From Paraphoma chrysanthemicola (taxonomy: Eukaryota > Ascomycota > Dothideomycetes > Pleosporales > Phaeosphaeriaceae), in contig JAGMWG010000016.1 of the NCBI GenBank assembly GCA_020744225.1, positions 868,001 through 932,000 on the forward strand: a stretch of DNA of 64,000 nt, read 5' to 3'. Of the stretch, positions 20,260-31,451 are shown one piece after another. Every line of letters starts with the position of its first letter. Positions within the stretch are counted from its first letter, which is position 1. The notes below the pieces were generated by a model that saw only the letters and a program-made list of their open reading frames with translations, had not been told where the DNA came from and did no database searches. The translations under genes and the position numbers were made by a program.

Positions 20260-20741
20260 GCTCGTCTGCGGGGGTCCTAGTACGTCAGTCGTGCTGGATG
20301 CACTCGAACGAGAAAGGGGGATGTGGATTAATTGAAAATATAGGAATCAAAAGAGACGCGTACTGTTGTTTTATGAAAGCCGCGATGGACCGTGCGCTGT
20401 GGCGGTCAATCTGCGGTGAAGGTGCGTTTCGCCGGGCAAAGACTACAGCAACAACCAAAACAAACCTGAGCCGGAAAGCTCGGTGAACGCTTCTTTCAGA
20501 TTACACAATGTTCCAATTGACAGTGAGCATGTGTAAGTGTCCATTGCCTGAGCATACTGGATGGGAAGTCATGTTGTTGAAATGATTTGATCATTCTCGT
20601 AACCACCGGATTGCTGCATCCGCCCATCCAACCAGTCTTGACTGTCTACCATCAAATTTGTCTACTTCCGTGTTTCTCTTCCACTATGCTCGCATATTAC
20701 CATGTTTCTCCACCACCGCGGGCTCTCACTTGAACGACTGC
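20260..20741. other. Intergenic region
   Basis: About 480 bp between the coiled-coil gene start and the 3' end of the small secreted protein gene. A possible acceptor (CCCCGCAG) just upstream of 20259 could mean an extra 5' UTR exon. No other feature seen. Confidence 0.4.
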
Positions 20742-21168
20742 TTAGTAGCAGTAATAAGACTGACCACCGCGAACCTGCTGCGTGCCCTTGGGGTCTGGGC
20801 CACCCGACCAAAGCACATCGCCCTTGGCGTCGCGCTCTCTATAAAAATCGTGTTAGCGAAGTATGCAAATGCAAACGGCAGGGCACTTGTGAGAAAGCTT
20901 ACCTAAAGACGATGCAGAAGCCGCAGTTCAGATTGACGATACTGGCCATGTGAACAGAGCCCTCGACGTTCTCGTAGTGTCCGTTGGCGTAGAGTGGCAT
21001 GACAGCCTCCTCCTCTATGAGGTAGTAGTCGCCGCAACGAAGGCGCTGAACAGAGTCCGCCTGCTCCGCCGGGACCTCGTCGCGGGCCTGGTTGGCGTCG
21101 GCGGGCGCGGCGCGGACGGTGGCGATGAGAGTGCCCGTGAGCGCGAAAGCGAGGTCGAGGAAACGCAT
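20742..21168 (-). CDS. Small secreted cysteine-containing protein (effector-like)
   Basis: 120-residue protein with a clear signal peptide (MRFLDLAFALTGTLIATVRA, cleavage near APA). The mature chain has four cysteines: RLRCGDYYL, NLNCGFC and the C-terminal YYCY. Exon 1 is 21168-20903 and exon 2 is 20838-20742. The 64-nt intron has textbook signals (GTAAGC, GCTAAC, TATAG) and extends CGFCIVFR into ERDAKGDVLWSGGPDP, ending at a TAA. Small size, secretion and paired cysteines fit the general description of fungal apoplastic or effector-type proteins, but no family is recognised and a host role is not shown. A TATA-like stretch lies about 100 bp upstream. Confidence 0.8.
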
Positions 21169-21589
21169 TGTGAAGTGGCAAGTGTGTTCTTGATTTTCGT
21201 GTCTGATATTTGGTGATATGTTTTGTGTGTGTGGTAGGAAGTAGATCTGGTCCGAAACGGCAGCGAGCTATTTATTTTGTGTGGGACTACACCAGTGGCT
21301 GAGGTGAATGCAAAGGCAAACGTACTTGACCCCACAGATCCCCCAATCGCGTTTCGGGGCTACTTTTCGAACATATAGGTGCAGAGAGTCAATTGCGTGC
21401 TTTGCTGCGCCTGTCAGTCTTTTGACTTGCGGTTATGTTGACCGCTTTCACCATCGCCATAGCAGCCGCACAAAGATTTTTTGCAAAGACCTCGCACCCC
21501 AACTTCCTATACACACTACTGTGTACACCCCGCCATCGCTGAAATTAAGGCATTGAAACAGTTGAAAGCATTCTTGGATCCGTCTCGCC
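21169..21589. other. Divergent promoter region
   Basis: Separates the secreted-protein gene (minus) from the large disordered-protein gene (plus). Holds the promoters of both; apart from the TATA-like stretch no motif is convincing. Confidence 0.5.
21268..21280 (-). promoter_or_regulatory. Possible TATA-like element of the small secreted protein gene
   Basis: On the minus strand the sequence reads AAATAAATAG about 100 bp before the ATG at 21168. It lies in a 420-bp divergent intergenic region shared with the plus-strand gene starting at 21590. Confidence 0.3.
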
Positions 21590-23899
21590 ATGCTTCGTTC
21601 GCCCTCAAAGAACAACATGTCGAACATCCGCGACCTGTTCGCGCGCAACGACGTCAAAGAGAAGGTCCCGCCCGATCTCCGACAAGCACTGCGACTACTC
21701 AACCTGAACGGGTTCGAGGATCTCGAAGAGCGATTCCTTTCGACTGATGCGTTTCTCCGTCCATGGTCCGTATTCCGCGATAGCTTGCTCCTTCACGCAA
21801 AGGACGCCATACCCCGCCCTACTCAGATCAGCATGGCTGGCGGCCTCGAAGTCCCAGGTGGAATAACGCGCATGGAGCTCCTTTGGCTCTACACCCATTA
21901 CGATAAAGGCAATTTGCGCTACGATCCTCGCGCGGATCGGATCAGCCCGGAATACACACCAGACACGAGCTTATACGGAATCATTGACAAGAGCAGCTGG
22001 GGCGTCGTCGAGTATGAGAAGCATCTCTACGCATGGCTGTTGCAAGAGTGGAAGGTCGGCAAGAAGCACAACCCGTGGGGCTTTGAGTATTTTGAGCTTC
22101 GAAGCGTCTGCAGTGCATGGCAGGATGTGTTCATTCCAGTCGTGAATGCGGTACGGGCCTCATACAATCCTCAGGGCCGTAGGTATTATGGTCGACTTGC
22201 ACTGTACGTCGAGACTCAAGCTCCGTCCCGACTGGCATTTCCTGATAGCAATGTCGCTATCCCTGAGGGTGGAGCCCTATCGCCAACACCATATCGCGTG
22301 GTCTCGGTCCCAAAGCGCATGTCTGAAGGCGGTAAGCCTTCTATCTCCCCGCAGTACTATACTCACGGCCACGACGTTCTGGGTAGGAAGCAGTATGATG
22401 AGGCGGAGAAGGAGTTGCGCGAGGTCTACCCACAGTACGGTGGTCTTGTTGAGCGTCCCAAGTTCAAGCACAAGATGGAAGAGTGGCTTGCTGAGCAGCG
22501 AGTTCGTGCAGATCGCCGCAAGGTCCACGAACAACATGGTGAAGTTCAGATTCGCCAGCCACAGGTGGTGCAACGAACTGTAAGTCGCAACCCTTCCGTG
22601 CAGACACCACAGAGGTCTCACGGTAGTCTTCGCCTAGATCGAGGTGATCACCGGCGCTCAACGAGTCAGCAGGAAGGCGGCCAGAGCCCTATCAAGAAGT
22701 TCGCGGATGGTGTCAAGCGATCGTTTACCCAGACCGTCGCTGCGATGAAGTCGAAGGAGGAGCCGAAAAGCCCGTTGCATGGCGTGACGAGGCAGCTGCA
22801 CTTCCCAGAGCCTTCTTCAACACGCGTTGCAGTGGAGCCAGCACCTCAGCCTCGCCCTGAGCAGTATCGCAAGCCTTCTGAGATGAGTGTGTATACCTCC
22901 ATCCGTAACTCTAATCCCTTCACTGAGGATTCTCCCGAATATCTCAAGATTCAGCGAACGCGCACCAACACAGAAGACTCCGACTTCTCGCCGATGGCGC
23001 AGCTGAGCGCTATCCCGCGACCCCTCATGCCTGACTCGGAAGATGACCGTGACAGTCCGTCAGTGGATGAGACTCACGTCATACGCCAGATAAAATCCTT
23101 TCACGAGACGCGATTTCCAAGCTACGAAGGCACTGGCTATCGGTCGGAGATATCGCTGACCAATCTCCATAACCAGCGTCTTGAAGCTACTCGTAGTCCT
23201 CCAAGCCGATCAAAGACGCCAGCGACTCGTCTACCCGCTCCCATCACTCCGATTCCATATGGCGGAACTCGCATTGCATCAGCTGACAAAGAGGGTAACA
23301 GTTCGGCGAAATGTAAGGTTCCAACCAACGTCGTTCCTCATCCATCAAAGCCAGCGCCTGAGGCTGTTCAGCACGTATGGCCGATGGCGCAGCCAGTCCC
23401 AGCACCTGTTCGGCCGATAGTAGCATCGCCTCCAAAGCCTGTTGGCACCGGAAATCAGCCGGATATGGCTCCCCAGAAATCAGTCTACTGGCCAGGTATG
23501 ATGGAGTCCGATCCCAAGTCCGATACATCCATTGAACCTTTTCCTTCAGTTCCCAAAGCTACTAAATGGCCCGGCTTCGAGTCCGATGATGAAGACTCGC
23601 CACCGCCCATTCCTTTGAAGTCTCCTGAGCGCTCGCCTCGAGCCCGCGCACCAGGCAAGGCTTCGCATGCACGCTCGCGCCATGTCGTCGGCTCCGAAGA
23701 TGACCACGACATGTTGCGTATCGTGTCCAAGGAAAACATACGCGCTAAACTCGATCATGTGCCGCGTGAGAGCTCGGCTGAGTCCTTGGTGCCGCCTCAG
23801 GCGTTCGTTGAGTCTGCGCGTATCGCAAGCCCGATGCGACACCATCTGCAGCCGTACAACACGCACATGTTTCCACGTAAGGATGAGCGGAAGGATTGA
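21590..23899 (+). CDS. Hypothetical protein, ordered N-terminus and long disordered tail
   Basis: Single-exon 769-residue protein of unknown function. The first 250 residues look folded (DVKEKVPPDLRQALRLLNL; LLWLYTHYDKGNLRYDP; WSWGF-like aromatic runs such as NPWGFEYFELRSV). After about residue 300 the chain is basic, then rich in Pro, Ser and charged residues, typical of disorder, with short acidic patches (FESDDEDSPPPIP). Many S/T-P sites (RSPPSRSKTP, KSPERSPRA) suggest regulation by proline-directed kinases; that is inference. ATG 21590 is followed by a second in-frame ATG nine codons on. No catalytic motif, signal peptide or membrane segment. Confidence 0.8.
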   Translation: MLRSPSKNNMSNIRDLFARNDVKEKVPPDLRQALRLLNLNGFEDLEERFLSTDAFLRPWSVFRDSLLLHAKDAIPRPTQISMAGGLEVPGGITRMELLWLYTHYDKGNLRYDPRADRISPEYTPDTSLYGIIDKSSWGVVEYEKHLYAWLLQEWKVGKKHNPWGFEYFELRSVCSAWQDVFIPVVNAVRASYNPQGRRYYGRLALYVETQAPSRLAFPDSNVAIPEGGALSPTPYRVVSVPKRMSEGGKPSISPQYYTHGHDVLGRKQYDEAEKELREVYPQYGGLVERPKFKHKMEEWLAEQRVRADRRKVHEQHGEVQIRQPQVVQRTVSRNPSVQTPQRSHGSLRLDRGDHRRSTSQQEGGQSPIKKFADGVKRSFTQTVAAMKSKEEPKSPLHGVTRQLHFPEPSSTRVAVEPAPQPRPEQYRKPSEMSVYTSIRNSNPFTEDSPEYLKIQRTRTNTEDSDFSPMAQLSAIPRPLMPDSEDDRDSPSVDETHVIRQIKSFHETRFPSYEGTGYRSEISLTNLHNQRLEATRSPPSRSKTPATRLPAPITPIPYGGTRIASADKEGNSSAKCKVPTNVVPHPSKPAPEAVQHVWPMAQPVPAPVRPIVASPPKPVGTGNQPDMAPQKSVYWPGMMESDPKSDTSIEPFPSVPKATKWPGFESDDEDSPPPIPLKSPERSPRARAPGKASHARSRHVVGSEDDHDMLRIVSKENIRAKLDHVPRESSAESLVPPQAFVESARIASPMRHHLQPYNTHMFPRKDERKD

Positions 23900-24340
23900 G
23901 AACAAAGAGAGGTTTGGAAGGGGAGAGTTCGAGACGAGACCGCTACACGCTGAGAAGGATGGGAGTGGTCAAGACGAGAAGAACGATCGAGAAATCAGAG
24001 AGATGCCAAAAGGGCTTCATGTAAGGCTCAACACCTGAGACATAGTTTGAGCATTCAGCTCACACGATAACACAAAATAGCCCCAAAAGATTCCTGAGCC
24101 CTTAACTGCCTCGCAGCTGCATGTTGCGCGCCTCCGCTCTCACCCGTGTCGTTGTATCCGAAGCGCAAATGCTTCGATAAAACATTCGTGTACCATGTAG
24201 CTCTTGGGAGCGTATATGGGCATTCTCATACACACCCTGCAGGCCTTGAAAAGCATCAAAGTCGAGGATGATAGGGCTGAGAGCTGGTGATTTGATGCTG
24301 GGACATGTGGAGCTTCCTAGCGCTTGAGATATACCCAATC
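23900..24340. other. Intergenic region between convergent genes
   Basis: Downstream regions of two converging genes, about 440 bp. No RNA gene or hairpin terminator recognised. Confidence 0.45.
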
Positions 24341-25054
24341 CTAATCGTAATCATCCGTCGAAACCATGCCATTCCATCGCATCTGTTTGCACACAACGTG
24401 CACATCTTTACCCTTGGCCTCAAACTTCACTTTGAGCCACTCCTTCACTTGGCGGGCGCGGTCGAAACTAATTGGCTGTTCCCAGTCATGGAAACCGAAC
24501 TCAAGAAGCTCCAATCTAGGAATGTCGGTGAGTCTAAGAAGTTGATGCATGAGAATGATGTTGTCGAGAGTCTCGTATACATTGGCTGATCTGCTCAAAG
24601 ATTTGATTGCCAGTGACGGGATTGTGCCAGGATCCGCAAATTCATCGCCCAGCATCAAATGCAGATAGCGCAGGTTTGGACAAAGAGCCATCAGCTCGTA
24701 GCCTTTGTTTTGCTCCGGACCATGGAAGTTGCGAAATGACAGCTCGCGGACCGCGCGATAGCCGAGCCCATCTGGGAACGTTGCAAGCCACCTGCGAAGC
24801 CAGCAGGTCGTTGCTACATCATGCGATACAAGCACGACTCGATTGAGTAAGTACGGCGTTGTCTCATAGTAGAGTTGCCGTGACGTGCCGCAGATTGCTG
24901 GGAGCGCTTTGATTGGTACATTGATGTTCCTTTCTGCGACGTTGTGTCGTCGCTTGAAATTCAGCCGCGCTTCGGTGTAGTCATCGAGCACATATCGAAA
25001 AATCTCATCACGAAGCTCGCGAGGGAGGCTCAGTAGTGGTGAAGCCATTGTCAT
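24341..25054 (-). CDS. F-box-like protein
   Basis: 237-residue protein with an N-terminal F-box-like motif, SPLLSLPRELRDEIFRYVL (about 5-22). Then comes the pattern seen in many fungal proteins of this class: ICGTSRQLYYETTPYLL followed by ELMALCPNLRYLHLML. The ATG at 25054 is used because the frame upstream opens with a TTG. Intronless. It is transcribed away from a larger F-box gene with a 382-bp intergenic gap. Substrate unknown; whether it binds Skp1 is inferred from the motif only. Confidence 0.75.
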   Translation of the reverse strand: MTMASPLLSLPRELRDEIFRYVLDDYTEARLNFKRRHNVAERNINVPIKALPAICGTSRQLYYETTPYLLNRVVLVSHDVATTCWLRRWLATFPDGLGYRAVRELSFRNFHGPEQNKGYELMALCPNLRYLHLMLGDEFADPGTIPSLAIKSLSRSANVYETLDNIILMHQLLRLTDIPRLELLEFGFHDWEQPISFDRARQVKEWLKVKFEAKGKDVHVVCKQMRWNGMVSTDDYD

Positions 25055-25436
25055 TTTCGTGAATCGTGTCAATGGGAAGGGAAGCTGAGAAGTTTGCTGT
25101 ATTCGTCAAAGAGTGCGGAAGCCTGGGATGACGTAAGAGGACGCTAGCACTGAGAATGGTAAAGTGTCTCGTCTAAGCATTCAGGGGTCGCGCCATAAGC
25201 GGTTCCGCCGGACGCGTCGACTTGATAGACTTGCTTCGCAACACAGGGTGAGACGACACAGCAATTCAAGCATCGTATCACCATCACATCGGGAACTATC
25301 TCTTGTTGTTCACGACCACACGACCACAAGTAGCAGGCCATCACGCACAACACAGCGGGTGTTTCGATAAATCACCTACAACATCAATTGCACCTTATGC
25401 CTGCGTCCTAGCGAAGTGGGTATTGATACTTCCAAG
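25055..25436. other. Divergent promoter region of two F-box-type genes
   Basis: 382 bp between start codons of the minus-strand gene (25054) and plus-strand gene (25437). No distinctive element seen. Confidence 0.45.
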
Positions 25437-27266
25437 ATGGTTCAGCTTTTGGATCTAAGCGTAGAACTCCACCTCTCCATCGCGGCATATCTCCGACAGG
25501 TGGATCTGCTGAACGTCTCCCTTGTTTGCAAGCATCTCCGGGCCACGACGGAGCCCGAACTTTTCCGTGAGTACAGGAATCGAAGGCTCGGAAACAGTCA
25601 TCCTATCAGCAAATTTGTGTTACGCATTCTCCAAAAACCAACACTTACGCGGTACGTCAAGTCCGTGAACGTGAAGGGATACGATACATTGGACAGCGTT
25701 GATCCTGTGTATGATGAAATCAATCCACTTGCTCCGCCAGTCGAGGACAGTCGTGAGAAAAAAGAAGTCTCATTCATGGAAGACCATGCGCCAGAACCAA
25801 CCGAAGAAGAGTATGCCCTGCTGGTAAAAGCGGCAATCAATGCTGGAGCAATTACCTCCAGCTTCTCCTACGAGCAGGAAAGCTCCATTATCAAGAATGT
25901 CAAATCGATGCTATCGTCCGACGCAGAAGCCACCTTTCCCAACTCCTTTTACACGTATCTGTTTGATGATACCACGCCTATGGGAGAGATACCATATTCC
26001 CAAAGGTTCTGCCAACTCCTTCGTGCTGGCATCGACGATGCATATGCGATGCTCTTATTCTCGATACTGCCGAACGTTGACGATATCTTCCTTCGAGGAG
26101 CGATGAGTGATCCGACCGCCTTGGAGTGGCCAACGCCGAAACACGGATTCAAAGCACTTCGCCGACTAAGAGCCGCCGGTGTGGATGGTCAGCTAGCCTG
26201 GGGTATTGGCTACTTGAACACAATCTTGAGCCAGACTTCGAATCTAACGGAACTACTGCTGCACAACGTCGCATCATGGTACAAAGGTAAGGATTATGAG
26301 CTGAGCCCGAGAGAAAGAGCTAAGCCGGTGGTCTTGCAGCCAAATTCGCTGAATGTGACGAATCTCCAAATGTGCTCGTGCGCACTCGATAAGATCGATA
26401 TGAGAAATCTCATCAACGCCTGTCCAAAGCTGACGCACTTCCAATACTATACCGGAACGGAAGAAACTGGGCCTTTCAACTTTTCCGCCCTGGACCTGGT
26501 GGAGATACTTGACCCTCTGAGACATACGTTAGAGGAGCTTGCCGTCGATATCCTGCCGTACTGGGACGACGACCTCGACGGGCCAAGAATTATCTCTATG
26601 TCACAATTCACTGCATTGAAGAGCCTAGACACGTCTCCATTCATGTGGGAGCATATGGTTGATTCTGATTTTGATATGTATGGAGACACTGTGGAAGAAG
26701 AGCATCGTTTGAGTCGCCGGGTACCACGATCTCTTCGGACGCTGATATTTCATGCTTCGGAGCTAGGCTCTGAATATGAAGAGGACATGATGTTTCCTGC
26801 ACAAGTACATGACCTTCTACGACAACGCGATGAATGGCTGCCACACCTTACCATGCTCTGCTTTGGGTTTAAATCGGAAGCCAATGCTGAAGAGCTTGAC
26901 GAAATTCTTGAAGACCTTACGCAGGAGGGGCTTGAACTTTCTGACCTTCACGTTCAAGTGGGTTTCGGTGACAGTTCTGGTGGACCAACGCGAACATTCA
27001 TGGACAATGAATCCGACACTGGCAAGTTGCCTGTCACTAAATGGTTCGCAAAAGACGGGAAATATGCCGCGAGACGTGAGAAGATCCGCGCTTATGATGT
27101 GGCTATGACAAGGTTGCTTAGTCTGCCAGAGAACCAGTACTTAACAGATGACGAGATGAAGGAGGTGGTGCAACGGGATGCCGATGTCAGTGAAGCGCTT
27201 GAGCAAATCAAGCTCAATGGTTTTCCTGAACCTGTGTATGAGAGCGAGGATGCCGACGAAGACTAG
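25437..27266 (+). CDS. F-box protein with leucine-rich C-terminal region
   Basis: 609-residue single-exon protein. The F-box is at the very start (about 3-40, MVQLLDLSVELHLSIAAYLR then LVCKHLR). The body has irregular leucine-rich segments (TILSQTSNLTELLLHNV; LNVTNLQMCSCALDKIDM; LRHTLEELAVDILP) like those that bind substrates in SCF receptors. The tail is acidic (EPVYESEDADED). ATG 25437 is chosen: the frame opens 21 nt earlier but with GTG. Role in ubiquitin ligation follows from the family; target unknown. Confidence 0.85.
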   Translation: MVQLLDLSVELHLSIAAYLRQVDLLNVSLVCKHLRATTEPELFREYRNRRLGNSHPISKFVLRILQKPTLTRYVKSVNVKGYDTLDSVDPVYDEINPLAPPVEDSREKKEVSFMEDHAPEPTEEEYALLVKAAINAGAITSSFSYEQESSIIKNVKSMLSSDAEATFPNSFYTYLFDDTTPMGEIPYSQRFCQLLRAGIDDAYAMLLFSILPNVDDIFLRGAMSDPTALEWPTPKHGFKALRRLRAAGVDGQLAWGIGYLNTILSQTSNLTELLLHNVASWYKGKDYELSPRERAKPVVLQPNSLNVTNLQMCSCALDKIDMRNLINACPKLTHFQYYTGTEETGPFNFSALDLVEILDPLRHTLEELAVDILPYWDDDLDGPRIISMSQFTALKSLDTSPFMWEHMVDSDFDMYGDTVEEEHRLSRRVPRSLRTLIFHASELGSEYEEDMMFPAQVHDLLRQRDEWLPHLTMLCFGFKSEANAEELDEILEDLTQEGLELSDLHVQVGFGDSSGGPTRTFMDNESDTGKLPVTKWFAKDGKYAARREKIRAYDVAMTRLLSLPENQYLTDDEMKEVVQRDADVSEALEQIKLNGFPEPVYESEDADED

Positions 27267-28170
27267 CAGCCTAACATCCCCCGACGACTAGGCTCGTAGC
27301 GTTGGACTTTCGAAATCGACGAGAGTGTGCCGCGGCGGAAATACGTAGTTCTATAGCATCTGTCAACGCACGATGTCTTACTTGGAGAAGTCTTTGATAA
27401 CGTTGTGACTTTTCTTCCTGTGCGATACGATATGGTCTTGCCGAATGAAAACAGGTCAGGCGGTAGCAGTTTTAATGCTGTTCATTCGCTTTAATTCAAT
27501 CTTCGAATTCAGAAAACTGCAAATCTAAAACCATTAGTAGGCAATAGCACATCCAAGGCTGTCCCCCGAGATCAACGTCACCAGAAACAAATCCCAATCA
27601 CAGAAGCCGACACAGTCGGAGCCACAATGGGGAGAGATTTGCTCAGGCGTCAAGACTGCATTATCGTTGGTACTGCACCTTAACACCTCCGATGAGGCAG
27701 CCCGTCCGCTACACCTACATATTCACATAGGCACAGCGCGAATATTGTTAGGTACTAGTAGAAGTCTTTCTGCATTGCATATACAGTAGCCAAAAGATAT
27801 TCAGTGCATCATAAGTCTGCACCAACGTCCTACACATATGCGAGAACTTTCAAGAGTGTCTACTAGAACATGTGAAGGTACCGTACTGGCATAGCAGATT
27901 TTCATGTATAGAACATGGCTCAATCAACTAGATTGGTAGCGATTGTATTTGTACGTCATTATGCTACTGCTAGCTGGTGTCTATAAACGCAATATGAATA
28001 TTAACGAGTGGCAAATACGTGTGCAGAAAGACAGTCCAAACAAACCCAATGAAAATCTATCCCATCAGGCTCTTCCAACCTCCAGTGACACACCATGGAC
28101 CCAGCGCCGCTACCATCCTCCGTCCTACCCAGTAACGCTCCTGGTGCACAATCTATGCTCCGTCACAATT
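27267..28170. other. Intergenic region between convergent genes
   Basis: About 900 bp. A plus-strand open frame at 27943-28290 overlaps the cupin 3' end and has no motif. Nothing else seen. Confidence 0.45.
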
Positions 28171-29091
28171 TCACTCAAACGGAATACCACATTTCTTCGC
28201 ACAGCTCTCTACAATACTCGTAAAGCTACTCGTCAGCGTGGGTCTCAACACCTTGATCTGAGCCGGCGTCAAGAACTCAGAATATCCTAAACTCGCATCC
28301 AACACCTCATCCGGTGTGCCCGAAAAGAACCCCCTTGCAGCCTCCACGCGTCCTGGATCCGGGATATCGAAACCCGCCACAAACACCGCGGGCTCGCACT
28401 CTGGGTTGAACTGCCAGTGTATCAGACCCTTGGGGAATAACATTCCCGTGTAGTTAGACAGCGTGGTTTCGATCTGCGTGTATGGCCCAATGACAGGAGC
28501 AGGCGCGCCAACGACGTTACCGAAACCGATATCGTTTTCAAGGAGGAGCGCGCCGATCAGACTGCCTTGGGTGACGGTGAGGAATTCGTTGGCGCGGGGG
28601 TGCCAGTGAGGAGTGTTGAGGCCGCATGGATTGACGAAGCCAACGGCTTGGGAGAGGCCGGTGGCTCCGAGGGCGGGGAAGTCTGTGGAGGTGGAGCGAC
28701 GAGGTCAGGATGTGTCTCATAGAGGAGCTGTATTTTTGGACTTACTGTTGATGGTAGAAAGAAGAATCGTGCCGCCGGTGGGAGCAGTGACGGTTTTGTT
28801 GACAAATTGGAAGGTGTCGTTGGCGGCGTTTGGCGCATTGGAGAAGAGGATGGCTTCACGCGCGGTTTCGGTCTGGGCAAGGAAAAGAGCGTTGCGTTGA
28901 GCAGTGAGCTGGGCTGGGGTGAGGACATTGACAGTGTTTGGGTTGATCTCGCGTTTCGAGAGGGGATTCAGTGCTTCGAACCCTGCGTAGGCGTCTGCTT
29001 CCCGGGCTTCAAGAGAGCGAGCTCTCCCGATGGCGACTGGGGAGGCCGTGGCAGCAGCCACGAAGAGGGTAAGAAGGACGCTCGAATACAT
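28171..29091 (-). CDS. Secreted germin-like cupin (spherulin-1-type)
   Basis: 285-residue secreted protein with a signal peptide (MYSSVLLTLFVAAATASP) and one bicupin-type barrel. Cupin motif 1 is CGLNTPHWHPRANEFLTVTQG, giving the two His and one Glu of the metal site. Motif 2 is GMLFPKGLIHWQFNPECEP, with the last His. Exon 1 is 29091-28746 and exon 2 is 28682-28171. The intron is 63 nt (GTAAGT...CTCCACAG) and joins LLSTIN to NFPALGATGL. Known: germin-like cupins bind manganese and may have oxalate oxidase, superoxide dismutase or purely structural roles; the activity here cannot be told. A CATAAAGG stretch about 105 bp upstream could be the TATA box. Confidence 0.9.
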
Positions 29092-31193
29092 GATGCTGAA
29101 AGAGTTGTAACGACGCTTTGATAAGGTTTGTAGATCTTTGTAGGCTGGCTTCGTGACTTGTTTGTGATGATCTTCCACTGAGATCTCGGTACCCTTTATG
29201 TACTTCATTCGCGCTCCATAAGAACCAAAATGACTCAACCCAGCCATGAGTTAGTGCTCTCCGTCAACTTCCGCCATAGCGAAGCCATGTGGGTCTGTGG
29301 GAGGTTACGATGAAGCTATTTTACATCTGTCAGACTTCCAGATGAGGCTTCGGAAGGCTCGCCCGCCGATATGGTTGGTCATGTTAACGCTGGTGTCATG
29401 AGCAGTGACATCAGCGAGTGAGTGGCAGCGTCATTCGGCGTACTAGATACGAAAACTGTGGGAACGATGCGTCTCAATCACCCACACCTCGCAACGACCA
29501 TCAAGATGGATAAGCATTGCGTGTGTGCGAGTGGCTTGTTGTACACGAGGTATTATTTTGTGCGTGGGTCCGTCTCCACCGTAAGGCGAGCATAGCAATC
29601 GAAAGGATTGAGAAATTCGTTGCCACATTTGCAAAAGACGTGTTCACAATTTGACGTCGTGAAGACAGAATTTCACTGACAGGAACCTGCAGAACCTCCG
29701 GGCATATCATGGTGTTAGCCACGAGCGCAATTTTATGTATACCGTGTATTCAAAGGGCACCCAAAAGCAAGTCTTCTGATCTCATGAACGCGTTGCATCA
29801 ACAGTGAAGGATGAAAAGTGGGCCGCCCACACCAAAGCCTACGGTGCAATCCTTTCGCGGATAGGCCTTATTATCGGGATTGGAAACAGAGCCATGTTCT
29901 AAGAGGCAATTATCCACAGTCGTCTCGTATCTGTAGCACTGACTCCTACGTTGTGCCAATAGCAGGGTCACACGTGATGCAAGTCGAAGATGGGCTTTGT
30001 TCAGTAAGCTTTTTGTCTTGGCCGTGACCTTGAGGCTTAAACGCAAATTAAGTTCTCACGAGTGAGCGTATACGGACTCGTCCGATGTTGCCATTCGACA
30101 GACTGTCTGTGCTTCTCTTTTTGAGTCGCAGCCCACTGAGACACTGTTATTTTTGAACTGATAAGGTGGACTTCGCACCGTCAGAGCGATGGCATCCAGC
30201 ACTCGAATGACACGGTGCAGTGAATGAATCGTTATTCTATTCAAACATAGTACCCAAATCAACGATATGATCAGTGCGAGCTGTCAGGCGCTCGTCTTAC
30301 TAGTGGTGGCGTATGCGTGCCATGGAGTGTAAGAACTGGACGCCACGGCCAGCCATGCTAGTCCATAAGCCGGGATTTCGGCCTCGCACGTCCTTCTACT
30401 GCTTGCTGCTACGAATCGTAATGCGAGGTGATGCACCCTCACAATAGCTTTGTATTGCTTCCTTCGCAGGATGATGCGGCGTCGATGCGGCAGGTGGTCC
30501 TGATGCTAGCGCGTAAGACTTCGAGCGTAAAGACCGCGGCGAATGCCTTGGATAGAGGGACGTGAATTCACTGCAATACGATTCCGATAGGGATTTGACG
30601 TGACCATGAAATTTCCGTTAAGAAACCGAAAAGCGGATGCGCGCCGGATTCCACGTCTACACTCGGCAGGTGGCCTGCACCTAGGAAAAGCCGCACCTAG
30701 GGACGGGCCGAACATCCAAGCCTGCCGTCCGTCCCGAACCCACGTTCACGCTTACAAAACTTGCTAACCGAGCAAGGTGCCATTTTCCGAGTGGTCAAGT
30801 GCGTGGGATGCAATCAGCACTTACACTCGAGAGTCTCTGCAGCAGCCTGTGACCTCCAGGTCTGACAAATCTCACATGCAGTGCGGCGCCAATGACATCA
30901 CTTCTCAAAAGTCCTGCGCCGAGGGTGACTGTACAGCCACTACAACGCAAGATTCCGAAAGTCTTTCCCCGAGTCTACCCGTTCTTACATTTAAGCTTCA
31001 GATCGAGTAGTAGATCACATTCAAATGCTAAAATTTCAACAAAGCTACTTCAACACATGCCCTGAGACGATTTCATGTCAATATCCTTATCATTTCTTTA
31101 TACGTCTCATCGTCCCTCCATTCTTTGCCTTTGCGCACCAGTAACATTCCCTAACGCCATACAGTCACTTCGAGCTCGCTAGCTTCACGAAGT
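29092..31193. other. Gene-poor intergenic region
   Basis: About 2.1 kb with only short frames on either strand. It holds the cupin promoter at its left end. I see no tRNA, transposon end or long repeat. Confidence 0.45.
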
Positions 31194-31451
31194 CTAGATC
31201 GCAATACACCTCCTGCTCTTTGCACTTTCCCAACTCTCCTCACAACCGTCATCTTCACTACTTTCCCCGTCTTCTAGCGCTTCCAGCTTCCGCCGCCGCT
31301 GTTCTTGATCAGCCTCTCGGCGTTCCAGTTCATGCATGTCAAGCAACTGGTGACAAAACAAAATTGCGTATAATAGGAGAAGAATGGCAAGGGGAACGGA
31401 GATTCCGATGATATAGTTCATCGACTTCGAGTCGGGATGGAAGTCTTTCAT
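31194..31451 (-). CDS. Small single-pass membrane protein, hypothetical
   Basis: 85-residue frame from ATG 31451. One hydrophobic helix near the N-terminus (NYIIGISVPLAILLLLYAIL) is followed by a highly charged, coiled-coil-like cytoplasmic part (ELERREADQEQRRRKLEALE) and an acidic Ser/Asp stretch. The contrast of helix and charge is unlikely by chance, but no family is recognised. A second in-frame ATG lies 11 codons in. Confidence 0.45.
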   Translation of the reverse strand: MKDFHPDSKSMNYIIGISVPLAILLLLYAILFCHQLLDMHELERREADQEQRRRKLEALEDGESSEDDGCEESWESAKSRRCIAI

